Positions 18,319 to 27,190 of a stretch of DNA of 64,000 bases are shown in pieces. Both the position numbers and the translations under genes were made by a program. The stretch is from NCBI GenBank assembly GCA_947494565.1, contig CANLVG010000006.1:248001-312000 (forward strand), read 5' to 3'. The stretch is from an uncultured Flavobacteriaceae bacterium. GTDB taxonomy: Bacteria > Bacteroidota > Bacteroidia > Flavobacteriales > Flavobacteriaceae. How positions within the stretch are numbered: position 1 is the stretch's first letter; each line of letters starts with the position of its first letter. The notes below the pieces were generated by a model. That model was given only the letters and a program-made list of their open reading frames with translations, ran no database searches and was not told the DNA's origin.

Positions 18319-20184
18319 TTAGTAGTTTTCATTTATAAAATCGATACGGCGGTTGACCAAATCTCCAGCTTGATCCGTCCAGTTCGCGGGAAACATCGAT
18401 TTGGGAATGGTCATCTTAAAATCGGGTCGTTGTGTTTTGATCAATGCAATACTGTTCAATATGAGATTGGTCTCGGTTTCGGACTCAGAATTTTCGAGTA
18501 CCTCCAAAATTAGGGTGTTGGGTACATTCTGAACATTTAGCATGAGGTATTCAATTGCTCTGGCACGCACGAGGTTGTTGGTATCGTATTTTGACAGTTG
18601 TACTCCCATTTTGAAAAAGGGGGAGGATTCTTTTCCAAAAGTACTGCAGACCATCAAGCCCCAATATCGTTTCCAGGGATTATCGGATAACAAGGCTTTC
18701 TCAATATCCGCTTTGGCGGCCTCAAAGGGTCGTAAACTCAAATCGGCGATGTCAATCAATTCCGAAATTTCGTTTTTATGCTGTTGCCCAAAACCCACCG
18801 GATTGGAAAGGCCTGCTTCCAGGAAATAGGATTCGGGATAAAAGCTTAAATCGGGCATGGACTTCACCTGATCTTGTAGGTTTGTACGGAGTTCCAGCAG
18901 GGTGTTTTGATACTTTGGGTCCGCTGCTAAATTATAGACTTCATGCGGATCTTTTTCAATATCGTATAAGGCTTCGGGCGTACGGGCCTCAAAAAACCGT
19001 TGCTGTTCATCATTTAGATCCCCGGCCTTAAAAAGCTCCTTCCATTCCGAATAGGCTAGCATTTTGTACCGATAGAAATTAAAGAGTGCATCTACATTGA
19101 AGGGTTGGTAATTTCTCATGTATTTGTATTTCCCCTTTCGAATAGACCGCACTAAATCGTATTTTTCATCAAACCTATCGGCGTAACCGATGGCCGTATT
19201 CCGTTGTTCAAGTTGTTGCAAGCTTACGGATTCTCCCAAAAAGGGGTTTCCATCGATTTGTCTGGGGATAGGGATTCCGGCCAAATTCAATACGGTAGGG
19301 GCCAGGTCAATAAATTGTACAAAAGCGTCCGTTCTACTGCCTGATTGTATCGGAGTCAGATGTTTCCACTTTTCAGGAACATAGACAACCATAGGTACAT
19401 GTAGCCCATTTTCATAGATGTATCCCTTGCTTCTGGGAAGCACCCCTCCATGATCTCCGTAATAAAAGATAATCGTGTTCTCCATCACCCCATCTGTTTC
19501 CAATTGGTTTAAGAATTCTCCGATTTGCGTATCTACCTTTTGGTGTAAATCCCGATAGTAGGCATTGGTATAGCGGTAGCTTGGTGTGTCTGGGTGATAG
19601 GGGAAAACCGTAACGTTTTCTACTGAGGTTTGGGTAGGCGTGCTATCCATTTGGCTCTTGGTGAAATGCAATTGTCCTTCATGGGTAGCATGGAAATTCT
19701 GTACATGGAAAAAAGGTTGCCCAGGCTTCCGGTTTTTATAAGTGGCCTCCTTTGAGGATTCATCCCAAACACTGTCCGACTTTACGAAATTATAATCTTC
19801 CTTAGCATTGTTCGTGGTATAATACCCCGCTTCCCTTAAATACTCGGGAAACATTTTCAAACCTTCGGGCATGGGTGCCAGTTCCATTCTTCGGTGGTAT
19901 TGGGTGCCGACTCTCGGTGCGTAACAGCCGGAGATGATCGTGCTTCGCGCCACAGAACAAACCGGAGCGTTGGAAAACGCATTGTTGAAAACGATTCCCT
20001 TTTTTGCCAAGGCCTCAACATGTGGCATAGGAGCGCCGCCCTCGTCATATAATTTTAGAAAATGTTTCGAATTGTCCTCACTAACGAGCCATACGATATT
20101 GGGTTTTTTCTCCGGTTCTTCTTTTTCTTGGCAGGAAAAAAGGAAAACCATCAGTACTAAGGAGACTATTTTTTTAAATGACAT
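18319..20184 (-). CDS. Type I sulfatase with atypical C-S-V-A-R activation motif and helical C-terminal extension
   Basis: 621 residues with lipoprotein signal (LMVFLFSC). The sulfatase fold is clear: NIVWLVSEDNSKHFLKLY, then the modification site C76-S-V-A-R80 followed by STIISGCYAPRVGTQYHRR, and IFYYGDHGGVLP with metal ligands. The usual formylglycine consensus is C-x-P/A-x-R, and here the third residue is valine. The long GTQYHRR form recalls heparan N-sulfatase-like (S1_8-type) enzymes. After about residue 500 a helical, HEAT-like tail (KADIEKALLSDNPWKRYWGL) is added. It is the first gene of a sulfatase-sulfatase-GntP operon. Substrate sulfate position unknown. Confidence 0.85.
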   Translation of the reverse strand: MSFKKIVSLVLMVFLFSCQEKEEPEKKPNIVWLVSEDNSKHFLKLYDEGGAPMPHVEALAKKGIVFNNAFSNAPVCSVARSTIISGCYAPRVGTQYHRRMELAPMPEGLKMFPEYLREAGYYTTNNAKEDYNFVKSDSVWDESSKEATYKNRKPGQPFFHVQNFHATHEGQLHFTKSQMDSTPTQTSVENVTVFPYHPDTPSYRYTNAYYRDLHQKVDTQIGEFLNQLETDGVMENTIIFYYGDHGGVLPRSKGYIYENGLHVPMVVYVPEKWKHLTPIQSGSRTDAFVQFIDLAPTVLNLAGIPIPRQIDGNPFLGESVSLQQLEQRNTAIGYADRFDEKYDLVRSIRKGKYKYMRNYQPFNVDALFNFYRYKMLAYSEWKELFKAGDLNDEQQRFFEARTPEALYDIEKDPHEVYNLAADPKYQNTLLELRTNLQDQVKSMPDLSFYPESYFLEAGLSNPVGFGQQHKNEISELIDIADLSLRPFEAAKADIEKALLSDNPWKRYWGLMVCSTFGKESSPFFKMGVQLSKYDTNNLVRARAIEYLMLNVQNVPNTLILEVLENSESETETNLILNSIALIKTQRPDFKMTIPKSMFPANWTDQAGDLVNRRIDFINENY

Positions 20185-20294
20185 AACGCTTGTTAGAATT
20201 GAATTATATGGTTTCCCTCTTCCAATGTAAAATAGGTATTTCCTTTTGTTTCTTTACTTAAGATGACATTATTGATCAAGATTGAAGCCCTTGA

Positions 20295-20307
20295 CTCGAT
20301 AATCGAG
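20295..20307. promoter_or_regulatory. Palindrome CTCGATAATCGAG, copy 1
   Basis: A perfect 13-bp palindrome about 110 nt before the sulfatase start at 20184. With its flanks (TTGA on the left, GTTTATAAT on the right) it is nearly the same as the copy at 27078-27090, which suggests an operator. Confidence 0.5.
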
Positions 20308-20406
20308 GTTTATAATTGATTGCGGTCAGGCAAATAGTATTGGCGCCTGCGTCGATTCACTAAGACCGTTCCCTTCAATTACCACGCAAAATTGCCATGT
20401 ATTGCT

Positions 20407-21495
20407 TTACCTGACAACTCTTCCTGAGGCGTTGCCTCCCATCAAACGTTCGACCTCGGCCCGGGTGGAATAATTGAAGTCACCTTTTATAGAATGCTTT
20501 AGACAAGAAGCCGCAACCGCATAATTCACAGCAGTTTGGGTTTCATTCAATTCAGGGGTGGTCAAAGCAAAAATCAAACCACCTGCAAACGAATCCCCTC
20601 CGCCTACACGATCTACAATATTTTTGATTTGATATGGGTTATAGTTCCCGTTGGAGTCCAAGGGAGCAAAAGAAGGGGAATCCGTGGCCGCATCGAAAAG
20701 CATGGCGCCCCAATTATTATGGCTGGCCGATAGACTCTCTCGCAACGTAATGGCCACCTTACTCACATTGGGAAATTGTTGGACTACTTTACGTGCAACA
20801 TCGGGGTATCTAGAAGTATCGAGGGCTCCCGAATGTACGTCGGTATCTCCTGCTTGGATGCCTAAAACATCATGACAGTCTTCCTCGTTGCCCACGACGA
20901 CATCAATAAAGGGAAGAATACTCCGCATGGTTTTTTGAGCCAGGTCTTTGGTGGTGTAGTTGGCGTCCCATTTCCACAGTTTTCCCCTGAAATTCAAGTC
21001 AATGGAAACGGAAGCACCAGCTTCTTTTGCTTTTTTGGCGGCTACCAATGTGGCTTCCGCCGCGGTCTTCGATAGGGCAGGGGTGATACCGCTTAAATGC
21101 AACCATTGTGCATCTTCAAAAATAGCATCCCAATCATAGGCGCTTGCTGGTGTAATAGATACGGCCGAATCGGCCCTGTCGTAAATCACGTTACTGGGTC
21201 TTTGGTTCGCTCCCGTTTCCAAGAAATATAGTCCCAATCGCCCTTCATCGGTTCTTAGAATAAAATCCGTGTCGATACCAACGGCCCGTATGGAATCCAT
21301 TGTAGCTTCCGCTAGTGAGTGTTTGGGCAGGGCCGTGACATACCGTGCCTTTCCTCCGAAGTTACATATAGAGGCCGCTACGCTCGCTTCGGCTCCGGCA
21401 TAAGTGATTTCAAAATTTCTTGTTTGTCGCAATCTTAAGTTTGCGGGTGAGGCCATACGCCCCATAATTTCTCCAAAGGTTACTACTTTTTTCAT
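20407..21495 (-). CDS. PfkB-family 2-keto-3-deoxy sugar-acid kinase (KDG/KDGal kinase)
   Basis: 362 residues, ribokinase fold. It opens with KKVVTFGEIMGRMASP, as in KDG kinases, and carries the PfkB signature IVDRVGGGDSFAGG with its catalytic aspartate near residue 300. The reaction proposed is ATP-dependent phosphorylation of 2-keto-3-deoxy-galactonate or -gluconate to the 6-phospho form. It comes 20 nt after the aldolase gene that would split this product. Together with the cycloisomerase and aldehyde dehydrogenase upstream this completes the known 3,6-anhydrogalactose route (AHG to anhydrogalactonate to KDGal to KDPGal to pyruvate and glyceraldehyde 3-phosphate). Confidence 0.85.
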   Translation of the reverse strand: MKKVVTFGEIMGRMASPANLRLRQTRNFEITYAGAEASVAASICNFGGKARYVTALPKHSLAEATMDSIRAVGIDTDFILRTDEGRLGLYFLETGANQRPSNVIYDRADSAVSITPASAYDWDAIFEDAQWLHLSGITPALSKTAAEATLVAAKKAKEAGASVSIDLNFRGKLWKWDANYTTKDLAQKTMRSILPFIDVVVGNEEDCHDVLGIQAGDTDVHSGALDTSRYPDVARKVVQQFPNVSKVAITLRESLSASHNNWGAMLFDAATDSPSFAPLDSNGNYNPYQIKNIVDRVGGGDSFAGGLIFALTTPELNETQTAVNYAVAASCLKHSIKGDFNYSTRAEVERLMGGNASGRVVR

Positions 21496-21515
21496 GGTGC
21501 TTTGATGATGTGGTC

Positions 21516-22187
21516 TTACAATCTGATTTTGGTGATCAAGTTTCTAATTTCCAATGCGTTTTGTGTTATGGTGGTCCAATCTTCCGCTTGGATCAAATTT
21601 CTTTTGGCGACCCATGTACCGCCTATGGCGGTTATCAAATCGGATTGTAAATAGCTTGGTGCATTTTCGATATTGCAGCCGCCCAAGGGAATGAACTTCA
21701 GTCCCAAATAGTTGTAAGGGGCAGACATGCTTTCAAGGTGTTTCATACCACCCGAGGTTGCGGCCGGAAAAAATTTGAGTACTCGACAGCCTTCTTGTAC
21801 GGCAATTTCTATGTCTGTTGGGGTCATGATTCCTGGCGCAAACGACAATCCTTGTTTATATGCCTCTGCGATGATTTTTGGATTGCACCCAGGTGATACA
21901 GCAAAATCCGCTCCCATATCCACTACTGCTTTTACTTGGTCAACGGTCAGTACTGTTCCGAATCCCAAAGTGATTTCCGGAACTTCTTTCTTAATTATTT
22001 TGGCCGCTTCCAATGCTGCTGGTGTACGAAGCGTTAATTCGATGGCATCAACACCTCCTTTAAGCAAGGCATTGGCCAAGGGAACGGCATGTTTTACCTC
22101 ATCAACGATCAATACGGCAATGATACCTGCCGTATCGATTTTTTGAATTAACTCTGGAGACATGGCCTGTTGAACTATAGGTTGCAT
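21516..22187 (-). CDS. KDPG/KDPGal-type class I aldolase
   Basis: 223 residues, a short TIM barrel of the Eda family. The general acid/base glutamate E50 sits in GGVDAIELTLRTP and the Schiff-base lysine K138 in CRVLKFFPAA, both standard. It cleaves a 2-keto-3-deoxy-6-phosphohexonate to pyruvate and glyceraldehyde 3-phosphate in the cytosol. It is the first gene after a gap holding a PUL-type promoter and is followed by the kinase. Which epimer is used (gluco or galacto) cannot be read from the sequence. The anhydrogalactose genes upstream favour the galacto form. Confidence 0.9.
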   Translation of the reverse strand: MQPIVQQAMSPELIQKIDTAGIIAVLIVDEVKHAVPLANALLKGGVDAIELTLRTPAALEAAKIIKKEVPEITLGFGTVLTVDQVKAVVDMGADFAVSPGCNPKIIAEAYKQGLSFAPGIMTPTDIEIAVQEGCRVLKFFPAATSGGMKHLESMSAPYNYLGLKFIPLGGCNIENAPSYLQSDLITAIGGTWVAKRNLIQAEDWTTITQNALEIRNLITKIRL

Positions 22188-22211
22188 ATTCTTGTTTTAC
22201 TATTTGTATTG

Positions 22212-22267
22212 TAAATGTATCGTTTCGATGGGAATTTGCTTCATTTGTGAACTCGACAAAAACTAAA
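22212..22267 (-). promoter_or_regulatory. Aldolase-kinase promoter with TTTAG-N6-TCGAG site
   Basis: On the minus strand TTTAG (22267-22263) and TCGAG (22256-22252) at an 11-bp period, then 32 nt, then TACATTTA (22219-22212), about 25 nt before the aldolase ATG. One base of the second half-site differs from the other copies. Confidence 0.6.
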
Positions 22268-22294
22268 TGTTGCCCTTATTTGGCCTATAATATC

Positions 22295-23731
22295 CTAGAT
22301 TGCCATTGAAATCCGCTTTTTGACCAAATAATCGTCCAATGCCAAATGTGAGCAATCGTGACCGATTCCGCTGTTTTTGATTCCTCCATGGGGCAGATAT
22401 ATCGAATATTTGACCCCATTGATTTGAATCTCTCCAAATTGGAGGTCTCTTGAAAATCGTTCAATTCGTCTATGGTCGTTGGTAAAAATATAGGAGGCCA
22501 GTCCATATTCGGTGTCATTTGCCAAGGCCAACACTTCATCATCGGTTTCAAATGGCATTAAGGATGCCACGGCACCGAAGGTTTCCTTTTTGAATACTTC
22601 CATTTCTGGGGTCATTCCTGAAAGTACGGTAGGCTGAATCCAGTTGCCTTTTTCTTTTCCTTTGGGAATTTTCCCTCCGTATTCAAGTGTGGCTCCCTTA
22701 CTTACCGCATCTTTGATCAAATCGAACATACGGTCCCGATCTTTTTTTGACACCATGGGCCCCATATCGGCATCGGAGTCTACACCATGGCCTAATTTAA
22801 GTTTGGATGCTCGTTCGATATAAGCCGCCAAGAATTTCCCATAGATATTTTGATGGACGAATATGCGGTTGGCCGCAACACAGACTTGACCTGAATTTCC
22901 GAATTTCAAAGCGATTCCCAAATTAAGTGCCTTTTCGAAATCGGCATCCTCGAATACAATGAATGGGGCGTTTCCCCCTAGTTCCATACCTAATTTTTTA
23001 ATGGAAGTCGTACTGTCGGCAATCACTTTTTGTCCGGTTTGTGTTGATCCGATCATGGTCAACACTGCAGGGATGGTGCTTGTCGTCATGGAGTGGGCAA
23101 CGGTGCTGCTGGGTCCGCATAAGATATTGACAACTCCTGGAGGGAAATTGATATCGTGTAAGATCTTACCGATCAAATAAGCGGAAAGGGGAGAAGCGGC
23201 AGAGGGTTTAATAATCAGCGAACAACCTGCAGCCAATGCGGGACCCATCTTGAATCCCACATTGAGCAAAGGAAAATTCCAGGCCAAATAGGCGACCGCC
23301 ACCCCTGCAGGCTGATGTACCATTTTGTGTGTGTGGGTATTTTCGTAATCCGGAATCTGTTCATCGCGCATATTCTTCATGGCAGCCGGGTACCATTCCA
23401 GTCCGTTGATGACTCCTTCAATATCTTCCCAAGCGCCCGCGTAGGTCTTTCCCATTTCATAGACCATCGCCGCACGTAATTCGTGTTCATTTTCCAGAAC
23501 GGCGGTCCGCAATTTGGTCATCCATTCGGTACGTTCGGCAAGCGATAATTTCGACCAGTATTCAAAACCTTTTTGGGCCGCTACCAATGCTAAGGTGGCG
23601 TCTTCTTCACCTGCCCAAGCTATTTCGGCTGTGGGCTCATCGTTGGCCGGGCATACGACGGTGTGCCTTTTACCGGAAACGGCATCGACTAGCGCACCCC
23701 CAATGTATAATTTGTGGTATCCAAAATTCAT
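22295..23731 (-). CDS. Aldehyde dehydrogenase, probable 3,6-anhydrogalactose dehydrogenase
   Basis: 478 residues of the succinate-semialdehyde/aldehyde dehydrogenase type. Visible landmarks are AWNFP near 150, base E250 in MELGGNAP, nucleophile C284 in GQVCVAANR, and KETFGAV. In agarolytic and carrageenolytic bacteria an enzyme of this type oxidises 3,6-anhydrogalactose to 3,6-anhydrogalactonate, and it is always next to a cycloisomerase, as here (14-nt gap to the enolase-superfamily gene). Cofactor choice (NAD or NADP) and sugar stereochemistry (L from agar, D from carrageenan) are not decided by what I can see. Confidence 0.8.
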   Translation of the reverse strand: MNFGYHKLYIGGALVDAVSGKRHTVVCPANDEPTAEIAWAGEEDATLALVAAQKGFEYWSKLSLAERTEWMTKLRTAVLENEHELRAAMVYEMGKTYAGAWEDIEGVINGLEWYPAAMKNMRDEQIPDYENTHTHKMVHQPAGVAVAYLAWNFPLLNVGFKMGPALAAGCSLIIKPSAASPLSAYLIGKILHDINFPPGVVNILCGPSSTVAHSMTTSTIPAVLTMIGSTQTGQKVIADSTTSIKKLGMELGGNAPFIVFEDADFEKALNLGIALKFGNSGQVCVAANRIFVHQNIYGKFLAAYIERASKLKLGHGVDSDADMGPMVSKKDRDRMFDLIKDAVSKGATLEYGGKIPKGKEKGNWIQPTVLSGMTPEMEVFKKETFGAVASLMPFETDDEVLALANDTEYGLASYIFTNDHRRIERFSRDLQFGEIQINGVKYSIYLPHGGIKNSGIGHDCSHLALDDYLVKKRISMAI

Positions 23732-23745
23732 AATTGTCGTTGTTT

Positions 23746-24885
23746 TTAAATCAGGATTTCGGAGGAAAAATTACGTACCACTTCTTCATCGACCGTTATA
23801 CCCAACCCTGGACTTTGTGGAATATCAATACATCCGTTTTTCATCTGAATAGAAGGTACTGTAAGTGATTCCCGGATTTCATTTTCCGTTCGATCATATT
23901 CGATGTACATATCAGGCGGATGCAATCGGCCTGGTATCGGCTCTTGGTTGGCTATGAAATGCAGCGCGGCGTGAAAAGCGATACCTGTTCCCCAAACATG
24001 TGGTATAATTTCAATACCCCTTGTATTGGCCAAAGTACATATCCGTTTCGCCTCACTTAGTCCACCCGCACCACAAATATCGACTTGTAGAATATCTACA
24101 CAATTATTTTCCAATAGGGTCTGAAATCCGTATCGTAGATATTCACATTCGCCTCCGGCAATGGGGATGGTCGTTTTTGACCTTAATTCTCGATACTGGT
24201 GATAGTATTCAGGTGATACCGGTTCTTCAAACCACCCGATGTCATACTGCTCTATTGCTTTTGCCAAAGCGGTTGCCTCCCGAAGTGAATACGCATGATT
24301 GGAATCGACCATTAATTCAATGTCATTTCCGATCGCTTTGCGGACGGCCTTAACCAACGCAATATCTTGAGTTACCGAAAGACCGACTTTCATCTTTATG
24401 GCCTTAAAACCTTGGTCAACATACGAACGGGCCTCATCAACCAGTTTTACTGTAAGATTATCGCTTTCGGAAAAATAAAGACCAGTGGCATAGGGAATGA
24501 CCCATTTGCGATGTTGCCCGCCCATTAAGACACTTACTGGTTGGTTGAATACCTTTCCCTTGATATCCCACAAAGCGACATCAATGGCACTTATCGAAGC
24601 TGCCAAAACGCCTCTTCGCGCAAAATCCAAGGTTTTTCGGTACATCTTATGCCAAAGAGTTTCATTCTCTAACGGATTTTCACCGATCAGTAACGGAGTG
24701 ACTAGCTTGATTCCCGTTTTTATAAGATCGGCAGGGCCGTACCCTTCACCCCAACCACAGAGACCTTCATCTGTGGTAATCTTTACGATGCATATGCGTC
24801 TTTCACTATACGTCCATTGTGAGAAAGAAAAGGTTTCTTTCAACTGGTTCGATAAGACGAAGGCTTCAATTTTGGCTATTTTCAT
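23746..24885 (-). CDS. Enolase-superfamily 3,6-anhydrogalactonate cycloisomerase (probable)
   Basis: 379 residues. It is a full mandelate racemase/muconate lactonizing fold: catalytic lysine pair K164-M-K166, metal ligands D194 (VDSN), E220 (WFEEP) and E246 (GGECEY), and a histidine in IIPHVWGTG near 296. The reaction proposed is ring opening of 3,6-anhydrogalactonate to 2-keto-3-deoxygalactonate. That assignment rests on its place directly before the aldehyde dehydrogenase, kinase and aldolase that surround this step in known pathways. A sugar-acid dehydratase is the alternative. Confidence 0.8.
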   Translation of the reverse strand: MKIAKIEAFVLSNQLKETFSFSQWTYSERRICIVKITTDEGLCGWGEGYGPADLIKTGIKLVTPLLIGENPLENETLWHKMYRKTLDFARRGVLAASISAIDVALWDIKGKVFNQPVSVLMGGQHRKWVIPYATGLYFSESDNLTVKLVDEARSYVDQGFKAIKMKVGLSVTQDIALVKAVRKAIGNDIELMVDSNHAYSLREATALAKAIEQYDIGWFEEPVSPEYYHQYRELRSKTTIPIAGGECEYLRYGFQTLLENNCVDILQVDICGAGGLSEAKRICTLANTRGIEIIPHVWGTGIAFHAALHFIANQEPIPGRLHPPDMYIEYDRTENEIRESLTVPSIQMKNGCIDIPQSPGLGITVDEEVVRNFSSEILI

Positions 24886-25009
24886 TGGTCAGGTATTAAT
24901 GGAGCGAATCCGAGAAATTAAAATTAGAAAAGGCATTTGAATTACATTGAACCATATTTATCTGTGGCTAACCTTATTTTAACACTAATTGCCATGCATA
25001 TAAGCAGGT

Positions 25010-25897
25010 TTAGGAAACCTCTGGGAGGTTGTATTGAATGAAATTACTGTAGTTGTCACGATATGTGCTGGGTGAGATCCCCTTAAAATTTTTAAACGTT
25101 CTATTGAAATTGGTCAGCGAGGAGAATCCGACGTCATAACATATTTGTTTGATGGGTGCCTCCCCGTTGATCAAGAGTTGACAGGCCTTACTGATGCGAA
25201 CTTCATTTAAAAATAAGGAGAAGGTCTTATTGGTTCTTGTCTTGAAAAACCGACAAAAGGCGGGCGGTGTCATCACGGCAATTTTAGAAATATCGCCCAA
25301 ACCGATATTTTGGGCGTAATTGGTCGAAATGTAGTTGATGACTTTATGCAACCTATTTTCACCGGCCACCTGCTTCGGAATGGTGAAGTTCGGTCCGGAT
25401 AGAAGGGTATGATTTTGGCTTATGAGCAATTTTCGAAGTATGGCCAGTAAAAGTATCAACCTTTCCGAAGATTCGGCTTTCGTTAATTTTAATAGGTCTT
25501 CATGTACCGATTGCCGTGTCTCCTCAGAAAACAATAGCCCCTGATCGGCCTCTTTCAAAAGTGCCTTGATATGCACAAGTTCAGGCATTGAAAATAAGTC
25601 GATGTCCCCGAACATTCTTGTGAATTTTACCACGATAAAATCCGTTGTCACATCGTCGAGGCTGTCCACGTCATTCCGCCAAAGATGGGGAAGCCACTGC
25701 CCAACAAGTACCAATTCTCCCTTCTGAAAATTTGAAATATGGTCGCCCACAACGCGCATGCCTTGGCCTTTTAAAAAATAAATGAGTTCAAATTCTTTAT
25801 GGAAGTGCCAATCACCGCCAATATGGGGTCGATAGACTCTTTTCGCATAAATGGAACTCAGGGAGTCGTGTTCCGAGGATTTGAATTGAAGTTTCAC
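25010..25897 (-). CDS. AraC-family transcriptional regulator
   Basis: 295 residues starting at GTG 25897, since an in-frame stop lies just upstream and no ATG fits. An N-terminal cupin-like sensing domain (DWHFHKEFELIYFLKGQG, KGELVLVGQWLPHLWRND) is followed by a double helix-turn-helix with the AraC signature (ISKACQLLINGEAPIKQICYDVGFSSLTNFNRTFKNFKGISPSTYR). It lies at the end of the P450 block and before the anhydrogalactose pathway. It is a paralogue of the AraC regulator at 31270-32109. The presumed ligand is a sugar or sugar acid released by the locus. Confidence 0.9.
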   Translation of the reverse strand: MKLQFKSSEHDSLSSIYAKRVYRPHIGGDWHFHKEFELIYFLKGQGMRVVGDHISNFQKGELVLVGQWLPHLWRNDVDSLDDVTTDFIVVKFTRMFGDIDLFSMPELVHIKALLKEADQGLLFSEETRQSVHEDLLKLTKAESSERLILLLAILRKLLISQNHTLLSGPNFTIPKQVAGENRLHKVINYISTNYAQNIGLGDISKIAVMTPPAFCRFFKTRTNKTFSLFLNEVRISKACQLLINGEAPIKQICYDVGFSSLTNFNRTFKNFKGISPSTYRDNYSNFIQYNLPEVS

Positions 25898-25907
25898 CTG
25901 TTAGATT

Positions 25908-26102
25908 TTAATGATTTTTACCTGCCATGAATTTCAAGAAATTGAAGCTGTGCAAACCATCGCTTTTTACATTGAATCTTAACCAACACTTTGGGATCAA
26001 CGCTTTACTGCTCTTGCGGCCGTTTCCCTTGGGTTGATTTTCTATGGTAATCCGCTCGCTTTGGTCTCCTTTGGACAAATAGTACACAGCGTTTTTATCC
26101 AT
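25908..26102 (-). CDS. Small hypothetical protein (64 aa)
   Basis: An ATG-started frame filling the gap between the esterase and the AraC gene. It has a mixed, protein-like composition with basic KGNGRKSSK in the middle and an aromatic end (HSFNFLKFM), no signal peptide, no membrane helix and no known motif. I do not recognise it. It may be a small real gene, a decayed fragment or chance. Confidence 0.25.
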   Translation of the reverse strand: MDKNAVYYLSKGDQSERITIENQPKGNGRKSSKALIPKCWLRFNVKSDGLHSFNFLKFMAGKNH

Positions 26103-26149
26103 ATGGGCACTTTAAACTAGTAAAAAATTACCCCTTTGGCAAATGTTTC

Positions 26150-26941
26150 TCAAGTATTTGAGTTAAAAAACGATAAGGATTGCCTGATGTGTGTCTGCCA
26201 ATACGTCCATTCGTGGCCCCCAGGAAACTCTTGGTAGGTATGTATGATTTTCAATCTATCCAAATCGGCGTGTAGTTGTCTATTATGGCTGATCAATTCA
26301 TCTTCCGTACCACAATCAAAGCGGATTTTCAGTACATCGGGTCTATAGTTTTCAATCACCCCGAGCACCGAGTTCTCGTAGCTATCCTCTTGTTGGTAAT
26401 TGTTCAAGTCTTCTTCTACAAAAAGGGGCATCTGTGTAATATCGGTAATAGCCGAATGGGCCGAAACGGCCTTAAACCTTCCGGAGTGTTTTATACCTAA
26501 TCGCAAAGCGCCGAAACCTCCCATGGAAAGTCCTGAAAGGAATAGATCGGAACTCGTGCTCACCGATGGAATATTTTCGATTACCGCATTGGTTACGTCT
26601 TCGACAATCCACTTTTCGAAATCTTTTTGATTATGCGCTAGATATCCTGAGCCGTCACCCCATAGTCCGTCGGAAGGCATGGCGATGACCATAGGGCGTA
26701 TTTCGCCGTTTTGAATCATTTGCAAAGCCGTTCGGTGCACCCCTGCCTTTTGCGTCCATACCCATGAGCTGCCATAGACCCCATGCAATAAGATGACCAA
26801 CGGAAGGTTGTCTATTGTTTCCCCCGGCGGAACAAAAACACAAATATCTCCACGACCTTTAAGGTTTTCGGTCTTGACCGTAATATAGCGAAGGTGGTCA
26901 CTTTCAAATTGGGGATCTGAGATTTCTGTAGTTCTGAACAT
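26150..26941 (-). CDS. Esterase D / S-formylglutathione hydrolase-like alpha/beta hydrolase
   Basis: 263 residues, no signal peptide. The catalytic triad can be placed: S139 in the elbow G-L-S-M-G, an aspartate in FDCGTEDELI, and a histidine in PGGHEWTYW. HGVYGSSWVW supplies the oxyanion region. This is the esterase D/putative esterase fold that includes S-formylglutathione hydrolases and deacetylases. Being next to the P450 demethylase cassette, which releases formaldehyde, a role in formaldehyde clearance is attractive. Removal of an acyl group from a sugar is the alternative. It is preceded by the second CTCGATAATCGAG palindrome. Confidence 0.75.
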   Translation of the reverse strand: MFRTTEISDPQFESDHLRYITVKTENLKGRGDICVFVPPGETIDNLPLVILLHGVYGSSWVWTQKAGVHRTALQMIQNGEIRPMVIAMPSDGLWGDGSGYLAHNQKDFEKWIVEDVTNAVIENIPSVSTSSDLFLSGLSMGGFGALRLGIKHSGRFKAVSAHSAITDITQMPLFVEEDLNNYQQEDSYENSVLGVIENYRPDVLKIRFDCGTEDELISHNRQLHADLDRLKIIHTYQEFPGGHEWTYWQTHIRQSLSFFNSNT

Positions 26942-27077
26942 AGTTTGTCGGGTCTTTTATATTTGACAGGTTTCGGATGTCACCGCAAAGGTCGCAGGCA
27001 ATAATTTGAATCCGTTGCTTGCTGAGTGTTTTTATAGTACTGGCGGTTCAACCAGTATCAGTATGGTTTTAAATTTA

Positions 27078-27090
27078 CTCGATAATCGAG
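27078..27090. promoter_or_regulatory. Palindrome CTCGATAATCGAG, copy 2
   Basis: Same 13-bp perfect palindrome as at 20295, here flanked by further weak symmetry (TTTTAAAT on the left, ATTTAAAA on the right), 137 nt before the esterase start. A candidate operator for one of the local regulators. Confidence 0.5.
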
Positions 27091-27103
27091 ATTTAAAATG
27101 CTC

Positions 27104-27186
27104 CGACGCCTGCTTGCCGGACAGGCAGGCTTGCGTCGAAATCAATATTAATTTTCCTTCTAATGCCTCGCGGGCTTGCCCCGAGG
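27104..27186. repeat. Pair of GC-rich inverted repeats after the alcohol dehydrogenase gene
   Basis: Hairpin 1 (27104-27138): outer arms CGACGC/GCGTCG and inner arms GCCTGCTTG/CAGGCAGGC around a 5-nt loop. Hairpin 2 (27166-27186): CCTCG-c-GGGC / GCCC-CGAGG with a 2-nt loop. They lie just downstream of the dehydrogenase stop (27191) on the minus strand. No T-run follows, so they look like dispersed palindromic repeats or mRNA 3' stabilisers rather than classical terminators. Confidence 0.65.
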
Positions 27187-27190
27187 TTAT

